DNA of 64,000 nucleotides from Bacteroidetes bacterium 41-46 (lineage in GTDB: Bacteria; Bacteroidota; Bacteroidia; Bacteroidales; UBA932): the NCBI GenBank assembly GCA_001897515.1, contig MKTA01000019.1:37726-101725 (forward strand), given 5' to 3'. Under the pieces are notes generated by a model. The model searched no databases. It saw nothing but the letters and a program-made list of their open reading frames with translations, and was not told the DNA's origin. This document shows, one piece after another, positions 40,779 to 51,205 of the stretch; within the stretch, counting starts at the first letter, position 1; every line of letters begins with the position of its first letter. A program made the translations under genes and the position numbers.

Positions 40779-42086
40779 CTCGCCAGCCATCAGGTGAAGA
40801 GTAATTTCAGAAATTTTTGCCTGATAAATAGCGTTCAGTCTTCTGTCTGAAGTATTGAGATATGATAACTGAATATCCCTGAACTCAATTCCTGACAAAG
40901 AGCCAAGTCTGTATCTCTCTCTGGCAGCCTCCAGATTAAGGAGTGCCGCCGCTTTGCTCTCCTCTTCAAACTCAATCATCCTTAAGTGGTTCTGATAAAT
41001 ATTATACAATTGCTGTATTTCGCTCAGCAACTCCTGCCTTGCACTCTCAAAAGATAATCTTGCATTCTCCTGTAGAATTTTGGCGTTCTTAACTCTTCTG
41101 TTTATCTCATTTCCCGAGAAAACAGGAACAGATAAGGAAAAACCCCAGTTTAATCCGTTAGACTCGTTATACCTTGACGGATAGTATCCGTTTTGATTTA
41201 AATTGTAGTTGTAGCCGGCAGAAAAATCTAAGCTTGGGTATCTTGAGGCTTGAGCAATTTTTGTATCTAGCCTGGCAACCTCCTCCCCAGCCTGAAGAGC
41301 CAGAAGGGATGTATTGAACTCCTCTGCATTATTAATAAGGTGTTTAACATCAAGCTGAGGTTCCGGAATAATTGTATCTTTTATTGAATACTTTGAGTCT
41401 AGTGGAATATTCATAAGCCTGAACAGCTCAATGTATGCATTTTTCAGATTCTCTGTTGCAAGTAACAATGATGAAGAGTCACTGTTAAGATAAATTTTAG
41501 CCTGCATCTGTTCAAGACCGGATCCACTGCCGATATTGTACTTTACCAGTGCCTGCTCATACCTCTCTCTGGAGATTGAAACAACTTCATTGAGAAGATT
41601 GAGCCTGTTCTGCATGCTGATAATGTTATAGTACTGTGCAGAGATCCTCATCACAAGGTTCTCAGCAACTGATTTAAAGTTGTACTCCCCCTGCCTGAGT
41701 AACTCCTGTTGCTTCTCTCTTGTTGCAAACATAGAAAAACCATCGAATAGCCGCCAGTTAAGATTTGCTCCGTTTATAACAGAGTTTCCAGATGAAGTAC
41801 TTCTGACTCTCTCTCCGGTTTCATCTATATTTCTCTGAACACTATTGTTTGAAGATTGTCTGGAGCTTACGGAAAATGTCGGCAGAAAGGGGGCCAGAGT
41901 AACATTATTTCTTGTTATTTCAAGATTATTCCCGGAAATAATAATTGAATAGTTTGACTCCAGAGCCCGAGCAATACACCCCTCAAGTGTTAGCGATTCC
42001 GTAATATTGCTGCTTTGTGCCTGAAGAGTATTTACGGTACAAAAAAGCGTAACTGACAGTATGTATGTTTTAAGTTTAATTCTCAT
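40767..42086 (-). CDS. TolC-family outer membrane efflux protein
   Basis: 439 aa with signal peptide, TolC-like helical repeats, downstream of RND genes. Confidence 0.88.
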   Translation of the reverse strand: MRIKLKTYILSVTLFCTVNTLQAQSSNITESLTLEGCIARALESNYSIIISGNNLEITRNNVTLAPFLPTFSVSSRQSSNNSVQRNIDETGERVRSTSSGNSVINGANLNWRLFDGFSMFATREKQQELLRQGEYNFKSVAENLVMRISAQYYNIISMQNRLNLLNEVVSISRERYEQALVKYNIGSGSGLEQMQAKIYLNSDSSSLLLATENLKNAYIELFRLMNIPLDSKYSIKDTIIPEPQLDVKHLINNAEEFNTSLLALQAGEEVARLDTKIAQASRYPSLDFSAGYNYNLNQNGYYPSRYNESNGLNWGFSLSVPVFSGNEINRRVKNAKILQENARLSFESARQELLSEIQQLYNIYQNHLRMIEFEEESKAAALLNLEAARERYRLGSLSGIEFRDIQLSYLNTSDRRLNAIYQAKISEITLHLMAGELFQ

Positions 42087-45000
42087 TGCTCTTAATATTT
42101 GTTGATGAAGAGATATATGAATACATGGCCGGGATGATATAGAGGGTAAACAGAGTTGAAAATATCAAACCTCCGGCAACTGCAACACCCATAGATATTC
42201 GGCTCTCTGCTCCAGCTCCGGTGGCAAATACCATTGGAAGGATACCCAGTATGGTAGAGAGACTTGTCATAAGAATAGGTCTGAACCTTGATGCTGCCGA
42301 ATCTTTTATGGCAGCAAATTTATCAAGTCCTGCCAGTTTTCTCTGATTTGCAAACTCTACCATTAGTATTCCGTTCTTAGAAACAAGACCTATCAGCATT
42401 ATTAATCCTATCTGACTGAAGATATTCATTGTTTGCCCGTATAGTTTCAAAGAGAGCAGGGCACCAAAGAGGGCTAAAGGTACAGTGAACATAATTATCA
42501 GAGGGTCTCTGAAGCTCTCAAACTGAGCTGACAGTACAAGATAGATCAACACAAGAGCCAGAAGAAAAGCAAACAGAAGACTTGATGTACTCTCCACAAA
42601 ATCCTTGGACTGACCGGAGAGTGTTGTTGTAAAGTTATCCGGGTTAAGAACCCTTTCCGCAATTATATCCATCTCTTCAATTCCCTGTCCCAGAGTGTAT
42701 CCCTTTGCCAGAGCTGCAGAAACTGTAGCGGAGACAAATCTGTTGTAGCGATACAACTGAGGAGGCATACTACTCTCCTCCATAGTTATAAGATTGTCCA
42801 GCTGAATTAGCTCTCCGGCATCGTTTCTGACATATATATTGGCAAGATCCACCGGCTTGTTCCTCATACTTTGGTCTATCTGGCTCATTATCTGATACTG
42901 CTTTCCATTCCTTATAAAGTAACCAATCCTCTGTTCGCTCATTGAGAGCTGAAGTGTCTGGGCTATATTCTGAATGGAGACCCCCATCAATGATGCCTTG
43001 TCTCTGTCAATATTGATACTTAGCTCTGGTTTGGTAAATTTCAGGTTAATATCAGAATTTGAGAAAACTTCGCTTTGGGCAACCTCTGACATAAAAAGCG
43101 GAATAATGTTTTTCAGTGAATCCAGATTCTTAGCCTGAATCACATACTGTACAGGCATACCTCCTCTTCTTCCACCAAAAGTCTGCTGTTGATTTACAAA
43201 GCTTCTTGCTCCGGTTAGTCTTGCCACCTTTGGCGAGAGCTCATCTGCAATCTCCTGCTGACTTCTCTCTCTTGACAGTGGATCCACCAGTGAAATAGAG
43301 AAGTTTGAGCGGTTTCTTCCCCCCATACCCACCATCTGTAGTATATTTTCAGCCTCAGGGACTTCGTTTCTTACAACATTATAAAGTTCGTCTGTGTAGT
43401 TGAGCATATAATCAAATGTAGCACCCTCCTGGGCTGTGCTTGAAACATTTATCATAGAACGATCCTCAAGGGGAGCCATTTCAGAAGGTATGGTTGACCA
43501 GAAATATCCGATAACTCCGAATGCAGCTACCAAAAACAGGATTGCCATCCACCTTCTTCTCATAAATTTTTCCAGTGATGATGTATATATGGAGTTAAGG
43601 CGTACAAAAAATGGCTCACTCCATCTGTAGAACCTGTTCTCCTTAGAATCCATTTTAAGTAGCTTACTGGATATCATAGGAGTAAATGTCAATGCCACAA
43701 AACTAGAGATCATAACTGCGCCGGCAATTACAATTGAGAACTCCCTGAAGAGTCTGCCTGTTACCCCTTGCAAAAAGACAATGGGAAAGAATACCGCAAC
43801 CAGTGTAACTGTAGTGGCAATAACGGCAAAAAATATCTCTTTGGAACCCTGGATTGCTGCCTCTTTAGGAGGAACACCCCTCTCAATCTTGGTATAAATG
43901 TTCTCCATCACCACGATTGCATCATCCACAACAAGTCCTATTGAGAGAACAATAGCGAGAAGTGTCAGTATATTTATTGAGAATCCGGCAATATACATTA
44001 TGAAAAAAGCACCAATAACCGATATTGGAATTGCGATTATTGGAATAAGCGTCGTTCTCCAGTTCCTTAAAAAGAGGAAAATAATAAGGATTACAAGGAG
44101 AAAGGCCTGAAGAATCGTTAACTGTACCTCGCTGATTGAGTCACGAATAAAGATAGTGTTATCAAATCCTACACCCACCTCAATATCATCCGGTATCGTC
44201 CTCTTCAACTCCTCAACAACTCTTTTGGCCTCGTCAACTATGTTTATATAGTTTGCACCCGGCTGCGGAACAAGAACACATGAGACCATTGGGACTCCAT
44301 TTCTCTTTAGAATTGATCTTGTATTTTCAGCATCCACCTCAGCTGAGCCGATATCAGAGAAACGAACAATTCTCTCACCGCTTCTGGCTATAATCAGGTT
44401 GTTAAAATCCTCAATTGTTCTTAGTCTGCCGAGAGTTCTTACAGTAAGCTCCATTGTTGAGCCCTCAACCATTCCGGATGGAAGCTCAACATTCTCTCTG
44501 GAAACAGCCTGTCTCACATCCAGAGGGGTTATTTTATATGCTGCCAGAAGTATAGGGTCCATCCTCATCCTCACTGAATACCTCTTTGATCCCCAAACGC
44601 CAACTGAGCTCACTCCGCTTATAGTCTGGAGTCTCTCCTTAAAGTTAACCTCGGCATACTCACTAAGGTCAATGATATCCCTTGACTCACTCTGAAGTGT
44701 AATCGTAAATATTGGCTGAGCATCTGCATCTGATTTCTCAACCACAGGTGGGTCAACATCCTGAGGAAGCCTCCTCATCGCTCCTGAAACTTTGTCTCTC
44801 ACGTCATTAGCAGCGGTCTCAAGATCCACCTCCAAATTAAACTCTATGTTAATTGAGCTTGAACCATCTCTGCTGGTGCTTGAGATTGCCCTGATTCCCG
44901 GAATACCGTTAACAGCAGCCTCAAGAGGTTCAGTAATCTGAGTCTCTATCACATCTGCGTTTGCACCCGGAAAGGAGCACCTGACAGAGATTACAGGATT

Positions 45001-45123
45001 ATCAACACTTGGATAATCTCTGACACCAAGCGAAGTATATCCTATCACCCCAAAAATAACTATCAGGAGGCTCATTACGGTGGCAAGCACCGGTCTCTTT
45101 ATTGTAGTAGTACTTATACTCAT
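42076..45123 (-). CDS. RND efflux transporter permease (AcrB-like)
   Basis: 1015 aa; KRPVLATVMSLLIVIFG; SIGLVVDDAIVVMENI; VSKNGILMVEFAN. Confidence 0.95.
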   Translation of the reverse strand: MSISTTTIKRPVLATVMSLLIVIFGVIGYTSLGVRDYPSVDNPVISVRCSFPGANADVIETQITEPLEAAVNGIPGIRAISSTSRDGSSSINIEFNLEVDLETAANDVRDKVSGAMRRLPQDVDPPVVEKSDADAQPIFTITLQSESRDIIDLSEYAEVNFKERLQTISGVSSVGVWGSKRYSVRMRMDPILLAAYKITPLDVRQAVSRENVELPSGMVEGSTMELTVRTLGRLRTIEDFNNLIIARSGERIVRFSDIGSAEVDAENTRSILKRNGVPMVSCVLVPQPGANYINIVDEAKRVVEELKRTIPDDIEVGVGFDNTIFIRDSISEVQLTILQAFLLVILIIFLFLRNWRTTLIPIIAIPISVIGAFFIMYIAGFSINILTLLAIVLSIGLVVDDAIVVMENIYTKIERGVPPKEAAIQGSKEIFFAVIATTVTLVAVFFPIVFLQGVTGRLFREFSIVIAGAVMISSFVALTFTPMISSKLLKMDSKENRFYRWSEPFFVRLNSIYTSSLEKFMRRRWMAILFLVAAFGVIGYFWSTIPSEMAPLEDRSMINVSSTAQEGATFDYMLNYTDELYNVVRNEVPEAENILQMVGMGGRNRSNFSISLVDPLSRERSQQEIADELSPKVARLTGARSFVNQQQTFGGRRGGMPVQYVIQAKNLDSLKNIIPLFMSEVAQSEVFSNSDINLKFTKPELSINIDRDKASLMGVSIQNIAQTLQLSMSEQRIGYFIRNGKQYQIMSQIDQSMRNKPVDLANIYVRNDAGELIQLDNLITMEESSMPPQLYRYNRFVSATVSAALAKGYTLGQGIEEMDIIAERVLNPDNFTTTLSGQSKDFVESTSSLLFAFLLALVLIYLVLSAQFESFRDPLIIMFTVPLALFGALLSLKLYGQTMNIFSQIGLIMLIGLVSKNGILMVEFANQRKLAGLDKFAAIKDSAASRFRPILMTSLSTILGILPMVFATGAGAESRISMGVAVAGGLIFSTLFTLYIIPAMYSYISSSTNIKSNEN

Positions 45124-45125
45124 CT

Positions 45126-46229
45126 TCAGTTCATTATTGATTGAGGTGAAACCTGAATTCCCGGGCGAAGCTGCATCAGACCCGTAGTAATAACCGTATC
45201 GCCCCTTTGCAGACCGCCTAATATTTCAAGCATGTCCGCAGTCCTTGTTCCCGACTGAACCTGAACAAGCTCGGCCTTGCCCCCTCTGAGCACCCATACT
45301 GAGCGCCCCTTTACATCGGGCACAACCGCCTGATTTGGAACATATATATTATTTGCCCCTTCTGATGTTGAGAAAGAGACCTTTGCAGACATCCCAGGCT
45401 TGAGCCTCATCCCGCTGTTTATATATCTGGCTCTTAGCATAAGAGTTCTAGTTTTTATATCAACCTGTGGATCTATAGCATATACACTAGCTCTGAAAAC
45501 ACTGCTTGTCCCCTCAACGGTGAAGGTAACCGATGATCCGCTCTTAATGTCATTAATATACTTCTCAGGTATTGCAAACTCAAGCTTGAGATTCGCAACA
45601 TCTACAAGAGTTGAGATTTTTGTATTTGGCTGAAGAAACGCACCAAGGCTTACATCACGAAAACCTACCACTCCGTCAAAAGGGGCTCTGACCTTCATCT
45701 TCTCGATCCTGATTTTTAGCTGCTCAATATCCTGTTTAAGCACATTGAACTCTGTAAGAACCTTGTCGTAATCTTCCCGGCTTACAGCATCCCTCTCAAG
45801 CAATATCTTCTGACGCTCCAGTCTCTGCTCTATCAGCTTATACTGATACTCAGCCCTCACAAGCTGAGCTACAAGTTCGTCGTCATTCAGTCTGACCAAA
45901 ATATCACCCCTCTTCACCAACTCCCCCTCTCTGAAATTTATCTCAGTAACCCTTCCCGAAAGTTCGCTTACAACATCAACCCTCTCATTAGGAGTAAGTG
46001 TGCCTATAGCCAATCTACCCTCATCCGCAGTCATATACTCCGCTATAAAGACCGATACAGGCAGAACCCTTCCGGATCCCCCGCCTCTGTTGCCCTGTGG
46101 AGTCTGTGTGGAAGCTCCACCCTCGTTGATTACAGGTTTGTTGAAAATCTTGTTGTAGCCTATCAGAGATAGGGCAAGAACTGCCGGAATGGCTGCGTAA
46201 AGAGTGTACTTCTGTCTCTGTTTCATCAA
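45126..46229 (-). CDS. RND efflux periplasmic adaptor subunit
   Basis: Lipoyl/hairpin/barrel arrangement: GRVTEINFREGELVKRGDILVRLNDDEL; VRAPFDGVVGFRDVSLGAFL. Confidence 0.93.
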   Translation of the reverse strand: MMKQRQKYTLYAAIPAVLALSLIGYNKIFNKPVINEGGASTQTPQGNRGGGSGRVLPVSVFIAEYMTADEGRLAIGTLTPNERVDVVSELSGRVTEINFREGELVKRGDILVRLNDDELVAQLVRAEYQYKLIEQRLERQKILLERDAVSREDYDKVLTEFNVLKQDIEQLKIRIEKMKVRAPFDGVVGFRDVSLGAFLQPNTKISTLVDVANLKLEFAIPEKYINDIKSGSSVTFTVEGTSSVFRASVYAIDPQVDIKTRTLMLRARYINSGMRLKPGMSAKVSFSTSEGANNIYVPNQAVVPDVKGRSVWVLRGGKAELVQVQSGTRTADMLEILGGLQRGDTVITTGLMQLRPGIQVSPQSIMN

Positions 46230-46300
46230 AGTAAAATTTATTTTACTTTGACCATTGAGGCGGCAAAAAGTTTAAAATGCTATGAGTATATTTGCAGTAA

Positions 46301-46852
46301 ATGACAAAAAGATTCAGAAAACTTCTAAACAGTGAGTTGGGCAGAGCCTCCGGAGAGGAGTTCTCCCGCTTGAGCAAAATGGCTGTAACTCTGGTACTTG
46401 ACAATATCAGAAGTCAGCATAATATTGGAGCTGCCTTCAGAAGTGCCGACGCCTTTGTTGCAGAGAGAATTTTTCTGTGCGGGATATGTGCAACTCCTCC
46501 GTCGGCAGAGATTCATAAATCTGCACTTGGTTCAGAGAATACAATCCCATGGGAATATTGTGAGGAGACAACCGATGCTGTTAACAGGCTCAGGAGCGAG
46601 GGATATGAAATTATATCCGTAGAGCAGACTGAAAATTCAACAATGCTGAACAGTATAGAACTTTGCAAAGAGAGAAGATATGCACTGGTCTTTGGTAACG
46701 AGGTTAAAGGGGTCAATCAGGAGGTGATTGATCTGAGCGACTCTGTTCTGGAGATACCACAGCACGGAACAAAACATTCAATAAATGTATCTGTCAGTAT
46801 TGGTGTTGTACTATGGGAGTTTTCCAAAATCATCGGGAGGAATCAGAAATGA
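46301..46852 (+). CDS. TrmH/SpoU-family RNA methyltransferase
   Basis: LDNIRSQHNIGAAFRSADAF; LVFGNEVKGVNQEVIDLSDSVLEIPQHGTKHSINVSVSIGV. Confidence 0.9.
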   Translation: MTKRFRKLLNSELGRASGEEFSRLSKMAVTLVLDNIRSQHNIGAAFRSADAFVAERIFLCGICATPPSAEIHKSALGSENTIPWEYCEETTDAVNRLRSEGYEIISVEQTENSTMLNSIELCKERRYALVFGNEVKGVNQEVIDLSDSVLEIPQHGTKHSINVSVSIGVVLWEFSKIIGRNQK

Positions 46853-47688
46853 TGTGCGACCCGCTAAAAAGAGCAATAACATACCTTAGAATATCCGTTA
46901 CAGACAGATGCAACCTAAGGTGCACATACTGTATGCCTCCTGAAGGGGTGCCACTTGTTGACCATAGTGAGATTCTGACATTTGATGAGATTGAGGAGTT
47001 TACAAGAGTTGCTGTCTTAAAAGGGGTCAATAAAGTAAGAATTACAGGCGGAGAACCGCTTGTACGGAGAGGAATAACTGAACTTGTCCGCAGATTGGCC
47101 TCAATTAAAGGAGTAACAGATCTCTCTATGACCACTAACGGACAGCTGCTCTCTCAGTTAGCCGGGGAGCTGGCAGAGGCAGGCCTGATGAGAATTAATA
47201 TAAGTCTTGATACAACAGACCCCGACAAATACAGGGAGATTACCAGAGGAGGAGATATCAACAGGGTATTTGAGGGGATAGAGGCGGCAAAAAGCGCAGG
47301 ACTGATCCCGATTAAACTGAACTGTGTGGTTAAGAGCGACAGAAAAGAGCCGGATGCAGAGAGTGTTAAGAGGTATGTAGAGGAAAAGAACCAAGGCAAT
47401 GAGTCCGTAGATGAGGGGAGTAGATGGATAGAGGTTAGATATATAAAGATGATGGATCTCCATACAGGCTCTTTTGGGATAGTTGACGGCGGAGATGGCG
47501 GAGACTGCCCAAGGTGTAACAGAATCAGGCTTACAGCCAACGGGTTGGTAAAGCCCTGTCTCTTCAATGACCTTGGTTATAGCGTGAGAGAATACGGCTT
47601 CGCCAAGGCTCTTGATTTGGCAATTATGAACAAGCCGGAAAAAGGCTCCCATAATGATACAGGCAAATTCTATAACATAGGGGGATAA
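46849..47688 (+). CDS. moaA: GTP 3',8-cyclase MoaA (compact form)
   Basis: YLRISVTDRCNLRCTYCMP; GDCPRCNRIRLTANGLVKPCLF; C-terminal GG. Start placed at 46849, behind GGAGG. Confidence 0.88.
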   Translation: MMCDPLKRAITYLRISVTDRCNLRCTYCMPPEGVPLVDHSEILTFDEIEEFTRVAVLKGVNKVRITGGEPLVRRGITELVRRLASIKGVTDLSMTTNGQLLSQLAGELAEAGLMRINISLDTTDPDKYREITRGGDINRVFEGIEAAKSAGLIPIKLNCVVKSDRKEPDAESVKRYVEEKNQGNESVDEGSRWIEVRYIKMMDLHTGSFGIVDGGDGGDCPRCNRIRLTANGLVKPCLFNDLGYSVREYGFAKALDLAIMNKPEKGSHNDTGKFYNIGG

Positions 47689-47722
47689 TAAATCAAACAA
47701 AGGCGGATAATAAATCAGGAGG

Positions 47723-48211
47723 ATGATTATGTCAGACAATAAGAGTTCAAAAACCGAAAAGAGGCTTACCCATACAGATGAGAGGGGGAGGGCAAATATG
47801 GTGGATGTAGGGAATAAACCAATATCGGCAAGAATAGCAACAGCAAGGGGAAGGATATTACTCTCTTCTGAAACCATATCCCTCATCAGGGAGAATGGTC
47901 TGAAAAAGGGAGACCTGCTGACAGTGGCCCAGATTGCCGGAATTATGGCCGCAAAAAAGACCTGTGAGTTGATACCACTCTGCCATCAGCTAAATCTTAG
48001 TAAGGCCGATGTTAAAATCACCGTACAGGATGACGGGGTGACTGCCGAGGGGTTCGCCTCCTGCAATGGCAATACCGGAGTAGAGATGGAGGCACTGACT
48101 GCTGTATCGGTAGCGCTGCTTACCGTTTACGATATGTGCAAGGCAGTGGATAAAAATATGGTAATTACTAACATTGAACTCCTCTCAAAGAGCAAAGAGG
48201 AGATTAAATAG
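47723..48211 (+). CDS. moaC: Cyclic pyranopterin monophosphate synthase
   Basis: MVDVGNKPISARIATARG; AGIMAAKKTCELIPLCHQL; MEALTAVSVALLTVYDMCKA. Confidence 0.95.
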   Translation: MIMSDNKSSKTEKRLTHTDERGRANMVDVGNKPISARIATARGRILLSSETISLIRENGLKKGDLLTVAQIAGIMAAKKTCELIPLCHQLNLSKADVKITVQDDGVTAEGFASCNGNTGVEMEALTAVSVALLTVYDMCKAVDKNMVITNIELLSKSKEEIK

Positions 48212-48226
48212 AAAAGAGAGCCAAAA

Positions 48227-49156
48227 ATGGAACTTGAGATAATTTCAGTAAATATATCAGAGAAAAAGGGGGAGATCAAACTTCCCGTTGAAACTATCAA
48301 ACTTACCCCGGAGGGAATCCCGGGAGATGCCCACGCCGGCAAGTGGCACAGACAGGTGAGTCTGCTTGGAAAAGAGAGCTTTGAAAAGTTTTCTGCCATA
48401 ACCGGCAGGGAGTTCAAATGGGGAGAGTTTGCCGAGAATATTACTACCAAAGGGATGGTTCTTAACGAGATGATGCCCGGAGACCAGCTTATGAACGACA
48501 CAATCCAGATGGAGGTTACCCAGATAGGAAAAAAGTGCCACGGCGATGGGTGTGCAATATTTCGTGACACCGGAGCCTGCATAATGCCTAAAGAGGGGAT
48601 TTTCGCAAGGGTTCTTAAGGGTGGCGAGATGAGGGTCGGGGACAAACTCACCTACAAAAAGAAGATATGGAGCGCAGGAGTCATCACACTCAGCGACAGA
48701 GCATACGAAGGTGAATACAAAGACCTCAGCGGCCCTCTTGCAGAGGAGCTAATAGGCAAATGGTTTTGTGAAACTAAACGGAGCATTTCATGCGACTACA
48801 AATTACTGCCGGATAATCCTCAAATGCTTGAAACCGAAATCAGGAGAATGGTTTCAGAGGGACACGAGATAATTATCACCACCGGCGGGACAGGAATCGG
48901 CCCGAGAGACTTTACTCCTGATGTTGTTAAGCCACTACTGGACAAGGAGATTCCCGGAATTATGGACTACATAAGGTTAAAATATGGGGCAGAAAAACCA
49001 AACGCCCTTCTTAGCAGAAGCATTGCGGGCGTATCCGGCAAATCACTCATATTTGTTTTGCCCGGCAGCGTTAAGGCTGTAAAAGAGTATATGTCCGAGA
49101 TTCTGCCCATGCTCAACCACCTCTTTGCGATGATGAGCGGGATTGATTCGCACTAG
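48227..49156 (+). CDS. MOSC domain - MogA/MoaB-like molybdopterin adenylyltransferase fusion
   Basis: N-terminal MOSC-like (TPEGIPGDAHAGKWHRQVSLL...GDGCAIFRDTGACIMPKEGIFARVLKGG); C-terminal GVITLSDRAYEGEYKDLSGP...TTGGTGIGPRDFTPD. Confidence 0.88.
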   Translation: MELEIISVNISEKKGEIKLPVETIKLTPEGIPGDAHAGKWHRQVSLLGKESFEKFSAITGREFKWGEFAENITTKGMVLNEMMPGDQLMNDTIQMEVTQIGKKCHGDGCAIFRDTGACIMPKEGIFARVLKGGEMRVGDKLTYKKKIWSAGVITLSDRAYEGEYKDLSGPLAEELIGKWFCETKRSISCDYKLLPDNPQMLETEIRRMVSEGHEIIITTGGTGIGPRDFTPDVVKPLLDKEIPGIMDYIRLKYGAEKPNALLSRSIAGVSGKSLIFVLPGSVKAVKEYMSEILPMLNHLFAMMSGIDSH

Positions 49157-49179
49157 TTTTCTATCCCAGGGGTAGAAAA

Positions 49180-50223
49180 CTACACACGAGCAATGGCAAG
49201 GAACAGAGCGTGAAGTATGATTGTTACCGCAATCCACAGCCTCTCGGCACTCTCTCCCCTCATCCCAAAGAATCTGTACTCAAGAGCATTATGAGGACAA
49301 GCTGTAAGGCAGTCACCACAATAGGTACAACCATTACCAATAACAAGCTTTCCTTGAGAATCCCTGTTCATAGCAGCATAGTTGCAGGCAGGAATACACT
49401 TCATACAAGATGTGCACTCGCTCCTCTTTACGTCAAACCTGAAAGGAGAGAGATATTTCATAAAATTCACAACCGTCCCCACCGGACACCACACTGTACA
49501 GTGAGCCATAATCCCCCACCTCATAGAAATCAACAGAATAATCAACAGACCAATAGCGAAGAAGAGTATCGCCCAAAGTGCTGCAGTGTCCTGAAAGAGG
49601 CTTATGACACCATCGCCGGTTCCCCTCATAAGCCGAAGTACTAGTGCCACCGCCACAACAGCCATCAGCACCCCAACCCTAAGTATCGGTTTCCATCTCC
49701 ACATCCAATCCCTGAACACCCTTCTTTTAGAACCATTTCCGGCTCTCTTTCGCTTTGCCCCCACCCTTGCCGCAGCAGAGTCAAGTGCCCCAAAATAACA
49801 CAAATGGCTGCACCAGGCAGGACCAGCAAGCAGAATGGCAGAGAAAAAGAGAATCGGCATAAACCAGGAGCTGAACCGATATACAGGCCCGGCAACAATC
49901 ACCGCCGGAATTGGGAGATGCAGCTTTCCCGTCAACAGAAATAATGAATCACCAAAAATACCCAGCGCAAGCTGACCATAGAAAAAGAGGGTAAATAACA
50001 TCCACGACCTGTTCCTCCAAACACTTCTGCTCTCCCTTGGCAGCATATATCGGGCTAACAAAAATGAATACCCCGATACCATCACAATCTGCACCCATCC
50101 TCCACCCGCAAATAACCTCTCACCCATCAACAGTGCCCTCTCCGGCATCACCTGCACAGGCACCATCAATAGAGCAACAATTGCTGCAACAATAGTTGGA
50201 AAAATAAGTTGACGGGTATTCAT
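49180..50223 (-). CDS. NapH-like membrane 4Fe-4S protein
   Basis: Polytopic; C-terminal CTSCMKCIPACNYAAMN and CTYCGDCLTACPHNAL. Confidence 0.8.
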   Translation of the reverse strand: MNTRQLIFPTIVAAIVALLMVPVQVMPERALLMGERLFAGGGWVQIVMVSGYSFLLARYMLPRESRSVWRNRSWMLFTLFFYGQLALGIFGDSLFLLTGKLHLPIPAVIVAGPVYRFSSWFMPILFFSAILLAGPAWCSHLCYFGALDSAAARVGAKRKRAGNGSKRRVFRDWMWRWKPILRVGVLMAVVAVALVLRLMRGTGDGVISLFQDTAALWAILFFAIGLLIILLISMRWGIMAHCTVWCPVGTVVNFMKYLSPFRFDVKRSECTSCMKCIPACNYAAMNRDSQGKLVIGNGCTYCGDCLTACPHNALEYRFFGMRGESAERLWIAVTIILHALFLAIARV

Positions 50224-50261
50224 AGTGCAAAGATAAGTAATGGGGTCGATGATATTATTTA

Positions 50262-51203
50262 CTAATTTTTAATCATGAATAATTTGTTCTTATAATCCAA
50301 AATAATTACACAATCAAGGAATAATCCATTCCCGGCCAAACCCCATATATTTAATGGCTTAAAAACATCTCTCTCCCAAAGTCCATCTTTATCATAGTAG
50401 ACTTTTGATTTTCCTAATTTATATACTCCAAGTTCAACCGATTTGTTCACATTAAGTCCGTAAAATGTTATCTGCTGACCCCACCATAAAGGACCGCTCA
50501 ATGAATCAATAATTAACGGGCCGGCTATCTCCAAGGCCCTGCTTTTTGAGCTTGCCAATGCAAAAGGGCTGGATCCGGTATCAAACAGCAACTTATGCAC
50601 AACTCCGTTAATCTTAAACGGGAGTATGATCATTCCGTTATTAATTTCAAATGTAACCCCTGAAAGGCTTTTAAATTCTGCTGGTAATTGTTCTGCTACG
50701 GCAAACCTGGCAGTTTTGTAATCGATGATCAGGATTTTATCTTTGAACAAATCGGGAGCAATGGTTCCAATATGTTTTGCTGTCCTTGAATGAAGTGAAT
50801 CCCGGGGGATAGTATCACCAAAGCCTGATCGCAGCCAAACATCAAATAAAAAATTGCTACTACCCATCTTAAGATTAATCCCATTGAATATTACATTCTG
50901 ATATGTTTCATAAGATCCCAGTTTCTTTGCAAAAGAGGGGTATGCAGCAATGTATGGTTTAACAGAGTTTCCATAAAACTGTGTATCTGTAGTACCCAGA
51001 TCAAGCTGCATCGTAAAATTTTCAGGCAAATCATCAATCTTAACCGGGACGTACATATATGCCTTCTCAACAAATTTGCCTGAAATGGTATCACTCTGCC
51101 ATATGAAGGGAATCCATTTCAAAGAATTTTCCTCAGACAAGACATCAATACTATTTGCAAATATTAGAATCAAAAATGCCAATACAGCTACCCTCTTTTG
51201 CAT
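50262..51203 (-). CDS. Secreted aspartyl protease-like protein
   Basis: Signal-like N-terminus; HKLLFDTGSSPFALAS and MQLDLGTTDTQF. Confidence 0.6.
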   Translation of the reverse strand: MQKRVAVLAFLILIFANSIDVLSEENSLKWIPFIWQSDTISGKFVEKAYMYVPVKIDDLPENFTMQLDLGTTDTQFYGNSVKPYIAAYPSFAKKLGSYETYQNVIFNGINLKMGSSNFLFDVWLRSGFGDTIPRDSLHSRTAKHIGTIAPDLFKDKILIIDYKTARFAVAEQLPAEFKSLSGVTFEINNGMIILPFKINGVVHKLLFDTGSSPFALASSKSRALEIAGPLIIDSLSGPLWWGQQITFYGLNVNKSVELGVYKLGKSKVYYDKDGLWERDVFKPLNIWGLAGNGLFLDCVIILDYKNKLFMIKN

Positions 51204-51205
51204 AA

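Noticed and set aside
47684-47718. Short direct repeat GGATAATAAATCA twice between moaA and moaC
   Set aside because: Looks like a small tandem duplication near the moaC ribosome-binding site; too short for a strong claim.
47158-47886. 242-aa minus ORF opposite moaA/moaC
   Set aside because: Antisense to two well-supported genes, no recognisable domain.
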